Shown here in pieces: positions 1 through 11,413 of a DNA stretch of 64,000 bases. A model generated the notes under the pieces. It was not told the origin of the DNA. It did not search any database and was given only the letters and a program-made list of their open reading frames with translations. Each line of letters begins with the position of its first letter. Within the stretch, counting starts at the first letter, position 1. A program made the position numbers and the translations under genes. The stretch spans positions 31,571 through 95,570 of the forward strand of contig JAXGGA010003911.1 of the NCBI GenBank assembly GCA_038373865.1. Direction: 5' to 3'. The stretch is from Uloborus plumipes (lineage: Eukaryota; Arthropoda; Arachnida; Araneae; Uloboridae).

Positions 1-898
1 CTCTTTTTTTGCTCTTTATTTTGTGTTTTTTTACTGCTGCTAATTCTAATAAGAAAAATATTTTAAAACCGTATTTATTCAAAAAAAAAAAGAAAAAAAA
101 AACGAATTGTTCACTCAGGTCACCTAACGATCTACCATACAAATAGAATTAAAGAAAATCACAGGGGTACGCACTTACAACAAAGCTATTGGACGCACAT
201 ATCTCATCTTACATTTAAGAAGGGGTAAGTGCGAACCCTGGCTTAAACACAGACAGATTAATGTATTTAACCAAAATAAACTATGTTGTCTTTGAGTGAT
301 TATTACTAAATAAAAACAACTTACATTTGCTCACTTGGTCTTATTTAAAGGACAGAGGAAGAATCACAGACACAACTCTCTCAATCTTCAAATCATAGTT
401 GTTCCCAAGACGCGTAGAATATTACTGATTGCGTTTCATCCATGCAAGCAAGTGCGGATCTCTAGTATTAGGAATTATCCCAAGGCAACTACCTAACATA
501 TTTAATATGTGCCAGAAGTTTTTTCCTGCTCATATTCAAATAATTTAAGGTGGACGCACTTGCCCCGCTAGGTAGGGAAAGTGCGTACCTTAGAGTAGAT
601 GTCATAAACCAGGTCACAAAACCTATGCTTATGGTTTATTTTACATATTATATGCTTGAAAATCTTAGTAAAGGATCTGGAAAGAAAACTAAAAAAAAAT
701 TGTGAGTGTACAAGCTTTTTCAGCAGAGCAGCATCCCTGAGAACATGAACTTTGCAAAAAAGGGTACGCACTTACCAGAACTCACCCTATAAAGTTTTTA
801 CACAAAAGAAAAGAGAGGGAGGGAAAAACGTTGGAAGCTATTAATAAGACAATAATAATATAATCAGATTTTTTTCCAGAATTTAAATGTTTTCTCTG
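1..898. other. AT-rich spacer, no gene seen
   Basis: No exon, RNA gene or intact transposon is recognisable here. Short motifs of the type GGTACGCACTTA recur in both orientations near 168, 230, 552, 580 and 765, so this may be the eroded edge of a repeat. ORFs in this stretch are low-complexity and look like chance. Confidence 0.5.
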
Positions 899-901
899 TT
901 A

Positions 902-3036
902 GGGCCATGCTCCACATCGACGTAAAGCAGAAACAAGAAGTTCTGTCAAGAACTAAACGAGCCTACTTTCCCGTACATCGACATCGGCATTCTAGCATCT
1001 GATCATTATTCTCTTGATCATCTGAGACTAAACATTATGTCAAACATACCTTTTTAGCACTTAAAGCTGATTTCTAAAAGCAAAATATACCCCTCTCATC
1101 AGATGAAATAGAGACATAAAAAGTAAATAAATGAATAAATGAAGTTTTGTTGCACCTTTTAAAGAATGTAACTGTTACAGTTCTTCCGTAGAAAAATTCC
1201 TCAATCGTTTTCAAAAAAAAAAAAAAATTAAAAGTACAAAGTACATCAAAACACATTTTATCAAAGAAAGGAAAAAAAACTCGTCCGTCGATAAAATGTC
1301 TCGATTTTCACTTTTAAACCGTTGCCAGTTGTTAAATATAAATAAAGAATAAAACGCCCTCGTGAATGAAACACTTTTGTTACAAAAAAAAAATCGTCTG
1401 CCAAAAAAAAATAATAGTAATAAATAAAATAACACAAATGAATAAATAAACAAAAAATCGTCTGCACAGTCAGTCATTTTTTTCTGAGCCTGCATTTCCG
1501 CCATGTTTGTGGAGTCGGAGTCGGAATCAGAGTCCTCACAGAAGATTATTCAGAAAAGTACTTTACAAACATTATTTATCAAAACCATTTTTTTACAAAG
1601 TTAGTTTGAAGGAAATCCGACTTTAAGTTCCAGGATCAACATTCAACTTAAATTCCCCGTAGGCGCTAATGTTAAATTTTTTTCTGAACGGTTCAATATT
1701 GAGCGAAAAATGGTTCAAACCAAAAAGCGAAATAAGGGAATGAACCTCTCCGAGATCTTTCAAACAAAAAAAAGTTTATTCCATTCGGATGGTTCACTCA
1801 GAAGTTATTAGGTGGGGAAAGGTTGCTTGAACGGTTCAAAGTTGAACGAAAAAATGTTCAAATTGAAAATTTAAATACTGTAATGAAGTATCCTTGCTGA
1901 GATCCTTCGAACAAAAAAAAAAGTTTATTTAAATCGGACTGTTCACTCAAAAATTATTAGGGGTGACAGCTTGCTTGAGCGGTTCAATGTTGAACGAAAA
2001 ATTGTTCAAATCGGAAATGTAAATACGGGAATGAAGTATCCTTGATAAGATCTTTCGAACAAAAAAAAGTTTGTTAAAATCGGACTGTTCACTCAAAAGT
2101 TAGCATCGCGGGACAGGTTGTTTGAACGGTTCAAAGTTGAACCAAAAATTGTTCAAATCAAAAAACCAAATATGGGAATGAGCTGTACTCGCCGAGATCT
2201 TTCCAACAAAAAAAAGTTTGTCCAAATCGGAATGTTCATTCAAAAGTTATTAGGGGGGGAAAGGTTGCTTGAACGGTTCAATGTTGAACCAAAATTGTTC
2301 AAATCGAAAAATCAAGTATGGGAATGAGTTGTAATCGCCGAGATCTATCCAACAAAAAAAAGTTTGTTCAAATCGGAATGTTCATTCAAAAGTTATTAGG
2401 GGGGAAAGGTTGCTTGAACGGTTAAATGTTGAACGAAAAATTGTTCAAATCGAAAATGTAGATACAGGAATGAAGTATCCTTGAAAAGATCTTTCGAACA
2501 AAAAAAAGTTTGTTCAAATCGGACTGTTAACTAAAAAGTTAGCATCGCGGGACAGGTTGTTTGAACGGCTCAAAGTTGAACCAAAAATTGTTCAAATCGA
2601 AAAATCAAATATGGGAATGAGCTGTACTCGCCGAGATCTTTCCAACAAAAAAAAGTTTGTCCAAATCGGAATATTCATTCAAAAGTTATTAGGGGGGGAC
2701 AGACAGACCGACCGACAGACCGACACACAAATTCCCCATCTCAATATCCTACTTTCAAATTTTTAATTTTTCGATATTCATTTTACCTTTTTATTTTTTT
2801 AACTTGGCGATATTTTTTGGACTTGGCGATATTTTTTTAACTTGGCGATATTTTTTGGACTTGGCGATATTTTTTAGATGCATTAAGCCAATTTTAATAC
2901 TTTTTTCGTCTTTCTTTTATTTTTAACGGGAAAGTAGGCTAAAAATAGGCAAATGGTGTTCTTATGGAAAGTACCCGGATTTTCGGTTTCTGCCTTCAGT
3001 TTCGATCGCGTTTTACGCTGATGTGGAGCATGGCCC
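902..3036. mobile_element. DNA transposon with TTA target duplication (PIF/Harbinger-like ends)
   Basis: The ends are inverted repeats beginning GGGCCATGCTCCACATC (left at 902, right ending at 3036). They are flanked by the trinucleotide TTA at 899-901 and 3037-3039. A TTA duplication with G-rich termini is typical of PIF/Harbinger elements; that class assignment is inference because no transposase is recognisable inside. The interior holds a tandem array (1686-2705) and several copies of a TTGGCGATATTTTTT motif at 2795-2875. It lies just upstream of the first exon of protease gene 1. Confidence 0.75.
1686..2705. repeat. Seven-copy tandem array of a ~147-bp unit
   Basis: A unit containing GAACGGTTCAA, then TTGTTCAAATC, GATCTTTC and AACAAAAAAAAGTTT starts at about 1686, 1829, 1977, 2124, 2271, 2416 and 2563, giving a spacing of 143-148 bp. 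Units 4 and 7 share a variant (GTTAGCATCGCGGGACAGG), and units 3 and 6 are also close, so there is a three-unit higher-order period of about 439 bp. The 69-codon ORFs inside it are repeat shadows. It lies wholly within the 902-3036 element. Confidence 0.85.
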
Positions 3037-3367
3037 TTACTTTTGATTTTAATTTTTTTAATTAATTCATTTTTGAACTATCAGTTTATTGAAAGCTAAA
3101 CAAAATTGGAAGGTTGAAGCATCTTTTAACGTTCTTTTCTTAAATCTCGGCTACTAATTATTCAAATATGTACTTAGAAAGCACATTGCTTTCAAAAATG
3201 TCAATAAAGTTCTCTATCTTAATTGATACATGTCATTATGCTAAAACTGGCAAAAAAGAAAGAAAATTTATGTTTTCACCTGTAATACTTTAACAGCTGG
3301 GTTTAATTAACCTTAGTGGATAGAAAACAGTTTCCAGACACCACATTTTTTAGAAATATTTCTTTAA

Positions 3368-6300
3368 ATGATGTTACTTGCTATTGCATTCGTCTTCTTT
3401 TTGATGTTATCGCTGTGTAAAATACAGGTAAAAAGTTTATGAAATACAGTCCATACTTGGGGCAGTTTAAAACTTTTAGTAGCATAGTAATCATATGGCT
3501 TACTCCTTTCACCAACGTCATACCTCAAATAACGTGTTTTTTTGGAAAACTTCAAGTTAAAGGTTTAAAAGTAAGGTAACATGATATAAAACTAAATGTA
3601 AAGCAACTGAATAAGCACTTTTAAAAAGTAGCGTTTCGTTTATGACGTTCTTCCATTAAATTTCAAAGATAATATCTCAAAATGTGTTCGCTGTTCTCAC
3701 TAATTGTTCCTCTTATAACACCGACATAAAAGCAAATAGTGCGTTCTTGGTTATAAAAGTAAGAATGAAACATTCTCGTTTTATTTCTTTTTTTCCAAGT
3801 AAAGAAAGCATTGCAATCGCGAAAAAAATTTCATCGAAATTTGGGTTTAAATATCTATTCTGTTCATCCCAGAATGATAGTTAAGTAAATTTTTCGAACC
3901 GTCAGCCCGTGTACATGTACCTATGAATATATAAACAGCCGAAACATCCATTCTGATTATCCTCGAATTACTTCTCGGGAGTTTTTTCCTAACGTCTGAA
4001 CGTACTTATGTATGAACGTGGGCATGTGCGTATGAATGTATGTTGTATGTGCTACAAGGCAAAACCTTATAGCATCTCCTTGCTGCTAAACAGCCACCAC
4101 TGTTGGGTTAAGTCTTTTAGATGATTGAAAGTTCTAGTTTACAGTTCACTTTTATGCTATCATCTTCACCATTTGAAGACTATTTTGAAGCCACGTTGAC
4201 ACACTAATTTGGAGGCAATGTAGCTGTACGAAGATATCTGAGACTTCCACTTCAGAAATTCATACTTATTGTATATATGTACCAACTACATACGCACACA
4301 GGATAAAACACAAATTTTTCACAATTGGATGTTATTTCTTGAGTAATAATAAAAGTGAAACATCTTCTTCAAGCCATTACGTTGAGTTATAATTTCAAAA
4401 ATGCTGAAAAAACTGAGGGCTGGGGAGCCCCCAGCCCCCAGCCCCCAGCAAACGTTAAAATCCAACTGGGATGCTCAAACAGCAAACCCCAGCGCAAAAG
4501 GCCCGCGACCCATAAATCACAAAAACATGAACCTAAACTAAACTGTCATTCCCTGATTGGATACAGGAATTTGCCAAACCAGAAAGGAAGAATTCCTACG
4601 GTACTGTTGCAGTTAGCCCTTTCAAGGCTCCAGTAAACAAAGAGTTGTGTTCGAATAGGAAAACCGCTCGCCTCCAGTACCCAACAGTGGTGGCTGTTTA
4701 GCAGCAAGGAGATGCTATAAGGTTTTGCCTTGTAGCAGTATGTATATATGTCTCGCGAAACTCAAAAACGGTAAGCTGTAGAAAATGGAAATTTTGTAAG
4801 TATGCTCCGAGTCCCACCATTTTTGGTTGTATTCAAAAATTCCAAAAGGGATTTTTGCTTCTTTTGGGAATAAATCTGTTAATTTCAATGTAGACTTAAA
4901 TGATAGTACTATGATTTCGCGATCTCCTGGCTATATATCGCCAAACGTTTAGTCAAAGTTTTTGTCACAGCTTGGCGACACATCGTCAAATTGCAAGAAA
5001 AGGCCTTTCTGAGTTCGGGTTCAGCTCGACGCTATTGCCACTACTTTGTGAAAAAGCCACTGATTGATATGAAATCGCCGTTGTTTAGAAGATGAACCAT
5101 CGTAAAAAAAAAAAAAAAATGCATAGAACCACGACATGTTGGGGTGCAAATGATGGACTTGCTTTCTTGCTCACTCTAAGGCACTATTGTATAGTAGTTT
5201 TGTTCCCTATATACATTCCATGCAGTTTTAAGCAATTTTATATCACAGATGTTAATAGAAACATCACTTTTCTTTGTATTTTCAAATAAATTTTCAGCAC
5301 GTTTGCCATAATTTCAGATGTGTAGGATAACATCTAAAATTCTATTAATTTGAGAAGTGTTGCTGCTTAAGCTCGTGTATTAGCTCATGAAACCATCCTT
5401 TAGAGCTGTAAAAAACATCGATTATTTTATACACGTAAAAGGAAGTAGAATAAGGAACACGAAAGATTTTTTGATTAATAAACTTATGCATTAGTCTGTC
5501 AAAGAAAATTTTTTTTACATGAAATCAATTACTTGTCCATAGTAATATATACGTAGAATTGTTAACTTAAGAAAAAAAAAACTTTTAACATACACATAGT
5601 TAAAATTCATGATCTTTCTACAATGATTACGCAGAAATTTATACTTTTCAACTATATTTATAGTACTGCCGTTAAGCATATGTATCAAAATGTTTTGCAT
5701 ATTTCATTAATTATGTATTTTATTTACCTCACTCGATTTTATATTGCTCCGAAAGAAAATAGTTATATTTTTATTACATATTTTTAGATTGCACAAGAGG
5801 CATATTCACTTCCGAAAGAATGCAGTAAGTAAATTTTGTAAATACATGTATCCTACATATTAAGAAAAATCACTACTTAGCATATGTATAACTTTTTTAA
5901 TGTCACAACACTGTTATTGCAAAGTAAAACACTACATAATACACACACACATGCATACACACATTTTTTTATGTGTTGAAAAATTTCAATTCGAAGCATT
6001 TTACAAAATGTTTACTTCAAAATATTAACTCTCGTGGGTCCCTCCCATTTCAGCTACACTCAAGACCCTTGGGGTCATAAACGACCCCAATGCTTCCTTT
6101 AATTAATTAATGTGATTATTGAATGTTACATGCATTATTTAAGTTCACACACTTTTTAATGCTAAAAAATAAAAATAAAAAGACGCAATCAAAGTAAAAT
6201 TTAGTTTATGCATTAAAAATTAAAATTTTAGAGCAAAACTTAAAATAACTGTAGATTTATTTACAACTGTTACAGACTTGAAAAAACATGATTTTTGCAA

Positions 6301-9300
6301 GTGAATTTCAAACACTTGTGACATTTTTCGATGCATTTTCTGTCCAGTTCTCTTGGACAAAAGTTGCAACGTCCTCTTTTTTTGACATTCTGGGGAAGTG
6401 ACCCCAAGGGTCTTGTGTGCAAAAAATGCAATTCGGGAAAAATAAAACACAATAATAGCATTATTTTGAATAGAAAACTAGAAGAATAAAAGCCACAAAA
6501 GGTCATTAAAAACAAATGGTTGATTAACAAGAAATATTAAACAGAAATTGCATTGGGGTCACATATGACTCCAAGGAACCCACGAGGGTTAAACCGATAA
6601 TGGTATTTATATCATAAAAAATACTTATATTTTTCTACTTAATATTCTCTTAATTTTAATAATTTTAATTCAAAACCAATCTTCTGAGGTTAAAAAACAA
6701 AACGTCGCTACTGATATTTGACTTGGCTATTGTAGACGAATAATTAGAACAAAGCTGCCAAAGCACAGTTGCTGCAGACTATTTTAAGAAAGTTTTTATC
6801 TACAACATATCTGTTAATAATATACATAATTTTCTGTACAAAATAACTATTGTTTATTCGTAGTGATCGACGACCACTTTTTAAACTCGTAAATATCTAT
6901 AAACCACTCAAGAATAACTTCAGAAAGATATTCTTTATACCTTGTAATTTCATTATTTTTACTTTAGTATTTTTTCTCTAGCTAAACTTATTTCTAAACT
7001 GCTAAACTTCGTTACACGTTTGAATTAATTTTCATGAAAAAGAAGTAAAATCATTTTATTATTAGTTAACTGTCGTTGAATTGTAAATACATGTATAGGG
7101 ATTCCATTTTTTCAATTTTGTCTTTATTCAGAATGTGGTAAACCAGTAGGAGGTAGAGTTATTGGCGGACAGAAAGCAAAGGTGCAAGATTATCCATGGC
7201 TGGTAAGTAGAACTACACTATAAAAAATTGATGTTATTTATACAGTAGAATACAGCTAATTTTATAGAAATTTTACGCTAATAAACAGTAAAATTGCTAA
7301 TACTGCAGTAGTAAACTAAAATTGCTAGTATTCAGCAATTACCTGTAAAATTGCTAGTTTCAGTTCACATTTTACCGTTTTAAAGTGCAACCTCTGCTGC
7401 CAATATTATACTGTTGATATTACGGCATAATACAGCTAATGTTATTGTAATATTGCTACTTTTGCATTAATAAACTGTGAAATGGCTAGTTTTACAGTGA
7501 AAAACTGTAAAATAGCTAGTTTACAGGTTATTGCTGTGCTTTTACAGTTTTAAACTGGTACCTCTGCTGCCAGTAATATACTGTAAAAACAACAACTTTC
7601 TTTTGCAGTGTAACGTTGAAAGAAAAATAAAGAACAGAAGAATTAAATTAAATCGATGACCTTTATATTTTGTATTTAAATAACAACAGCAATGAAAAAA
7701 AAATTGTTGTTTATACCGTATAATACAGCCAATTTTACAGCTATATAGCAGTAATAAACCGTAAAATAGCTAATTTTGCAGTAATAAACTGTTAAATTGC
7801 TAGTTTTACAGTATCAACTTGTAAAATTTCTTTTTCTTGCATTTATTTAAAAGAATTGTTTGGAAAATAACTTATTTTCTGAAGCAAATGCACCCACAGC
7901 TCGATCGTAGCATCTTAAGACTGCAGTTTCGTCCTTATTGTGGACTCCTCAGTTAGGAATAGCCAATGATCAAGCTGGAGGCAAAGATCTACCATTCGCA
8001 TCAGTTCGGGTGCATTTGCTTCAGTTCTGCTATAGCCCTGGCTTATGGGCGGTAACTCATTGCATATTACCCAGCTTTTGCCTTCAAATTTCGAGTTGAG
8101 CCGCACCATGATTTGCAGACGCTCGCTGGTATGATAAAATCACTTTATCTACCAGTTTGTTGGCAATCTTAGCTACAATAAGAGGATCTTTGCCTCCAGC
8201 TCGATCATTGGCTATTCTTAACTGAGGAGTCCACAATAAAGACGAAACTGCAGTCTTTGGATGCTATGATCGAGCTATGAGTGCATTTGCTTCAGTTCTG
8301 CCTTAGCCCTGGCTTATGGGCGGTAGCTCATTGCATATTACCCAGCTTTTGCCTTCAAATTTCGAGTTGAACCGCACCATGTTTTGCGGACGCTCGCTGG
8401 TAAGATAAATTCACTTTATCTACCAGTTTGTTGGCAATCTTAGCTACAATAAGAGGATCTTTGCCTCCAGCTCGATCATTGGCTATTTCTAACTGAGGAG
8501 TCCACAATAAGGACGAAACTGCAGTCTTAGGATGCTATGATCGAGCTGTGGGTGCATTTGCTTCAGTTCTGCCTTAGCCCTGGCTTATGGGCAGTAACTC
8601 ATTGCAACTTATTTTCTGTTTCTCTGTATGGTTTAATAATCTTATTACAGCGAAATATAGTGCCAAAAGTTAAATTTTGAAATCCATTCCAACATCTAAC
8701 TATGAAATTTGCTTTTATTTTAGGTGGCCATACATGTTCAAAGTGATGGAAAAACAAAGTCCCGCTTTAATTGCGCTGCAACCCTTATTCATCCAGAGTG
8801 GGCTATCACTGCTGCCCATTGTATCCAAAAGTAAGCTTCAGTTTGAACTTCCGCCAATGTTTAAAATAATGGAAACTTTACAGCTACTATATTTTACAAC
8901 TATTTACAACAATAAATCAATTCTATGTAGAGTATGAATGAATGAAGTGAAAAGGGGGTGCCCCTAAGGCAGCGCAAGCACTGCGACCACAGGTCTATTG
9001 TACTATCCCCGTTAGAACCCTAAAAGAGCCCAATAGCTGAAATGAACTTAAGCAGATGTCTAACAGGAACGCTGGAGAGTTCAAAGGGATCTAAACAATG
9101 GTACCTCAAGTGTTCAAATCTGTAGGCAGATGTCGAGTATCTATAATAAGAGTAATGCAAGTTAAAGCATTTTCCATTTAAATTACCATGGGTTCCAGTA
9201 CGTTCTTTAGTTCTAAAACGTTAAAAAGTGTAACTAAAGTGAGCTAAAATGTTTTATGCAATGAGAAGATAAAACATTGTTGCTGAACTGTGCTGCTGTT

Positions 9301-11331
9301 GAGATGAAAATGTTAGTGACGTGACTAATTTGGACCCGAACTGGACCAGCTGGCAGACTTTTCCGTTAGGGTCAAATTTTCTTATTTCATAATGATCCAG
9401 TCATGTACAGTGCGTTGCAAAGCTTTAAGCACAATAAAAAATTGAATAAAAAGAAAACTATTCAACTGAACGCTTTCAACAATCTTCTGTAGGTAGACAA
9501 TATGATCCCAAATAAGTGTCTGGAGTTTTGAAACATATAACTGAAACGAAAATCGGAAATTACAAAATATATTTTTTGTGTTGTCGCAAAAGTTTACACA
9601 CAAGTTAGATTTTATGCATATTTCTTTGGCTATGGTGTGTAGAGATTGCTTAATAAATAATCAACCCCCTCAAAACCTCTGCAGTTCTCTCCTAAAGAAG
9701 ATGCAAAAGTTTAGAAGCTGAAATTTGGCAATGTGTCCACTTTCCTAATTTTTCGTCTTTGAAATCGCTAATAGTATGACAGTGCATAGTGTTTTATTTC
9801 GTGAAGAGCAAAATCAGACGTACGTACCGTTCAAATTCAAAAAGGAAAAGATAAAATATACAGGGTGTCCACTCCAATCGTGGACCAATAGCTAATTTCT
9901 AAACCGTTAGAGATAATCGTATAGTTTATTTAGGAAAAAATCTCCAAATTACGAAAGGAATTATGGGTCTATTCAATGTTTTTCAAAAAATCAAATTTTG
10001 AAAGAGTTACGAAATTTAAATTTTTATACAGTCCCCCAGTCCTATCAATCATATTTAGAAAAACATTCTTGACACTGTAACGTTTAAAACTAAAAAAAAT
10101 CACTCTTCTACCACAAAAATTGACCGAGTTATGACGTTTTGAAAAATCAAGATTTTGATGGATTTCATGACGTCATCCAGAGATCGCTTAAGGGACCGTA
10201 TGCGAAATCCATCAAAATCTTGATTTTTCAAAACGTCATAACTCGGTCAATTTTTGTGGTAGAAGAGTGATTTTTTTTAGTTTTAAACGTTACAGTGTCA
10301 AGAATATTTTTCTGAATATGATTGATAGGACTGGGGGGCTGTATGAAAATTTAAATTTCGCAACTCTTTCAAAATTTGATTTTTTGAAAAACATTGAATA
10401 GACCCAAAATTCCTTTCGTAATTTGGAGATTTTTTCCTAAATAAACTATATGCTTATCTCTAACGGTTTAGAAATTAGCTATTGGTCCACGATTGGAGTG
10501 GACACCCTGTATTTCTAAAGGATGTAATCTATTGAAAAATGGCTCCAACTGACACTTTGTTCCTTACTCCTACAAAACTTTTTCTTAAATCAAAAACAGC
10601 ACGTGGGGGCCTTGGTGGCCTAGAGATAGAGTATTCTCCTCGTAAGCAAGAGGTCGTGGGTTCGAGTCCCGCCTTGCCCGTTGATGTTATTTCAACCTCT
10701 CTGTGTCGCAAAATCTATCCTGTGCTTGCCATTGCAGCACAAGGACAAGGCGCATTGTACGCAGTCCTCATGTATGTCGAAGCTGATGGCTTCTGCATTA
10801 AAAAAAAAAAAAAAAACAGCACGTGACAGCATAAATAGATGAACAACTGAATCGAGATTCAAGAAGAAAACAAAAAATGTTGTTTAGCCTTTACAGAAAC
10901 AGTGCCCCTAAAAGCCACATTTTAATGAGAAAAGCAGCAATATTACGCAACTAAGTAGAAGTACACAGTTCAGTGGCGAAATCTTCTGTCTAGTAATATG
11001 GCAGGGGACTTGTCTTCTGTCATAATTTATCAGATAAACACAAATTTCAACTGACCATCTTTTGAACTAAAGTAATAGATTCTTTTCCTGTATTATAATT
11101 ATACGGACATGTCAAAAAAATATGGCCGGACAGCTTTTGTATATGAAATTACGAGTTTGCAGAGCATGGCTTTCCTACATATTATAGTCCTTTTCATGTT
11201 AATTCTTTTCATCCATGCCATCATTCCCTCAGTTATATACTAAGGAACAAGACCTACTTTTTACTATATATCTAAGTTTTCGGATGTTGATCACATATGT
11301 TTCGGAATTATTATTAAATGAGTATTTTTAC

Positions 11332-11413
<82 letters not shown>

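Noticed and set aside
2118..2766. Two similar 69-codon ORFs
   Set aside because: Shadows of the 147-bp tandem repeat.
10606..10680. Functional tRNA gene
   Set aside because: Box A and B are present, but acceptor ends do not pair and a SINE body, poly(A) and target duplication follow.
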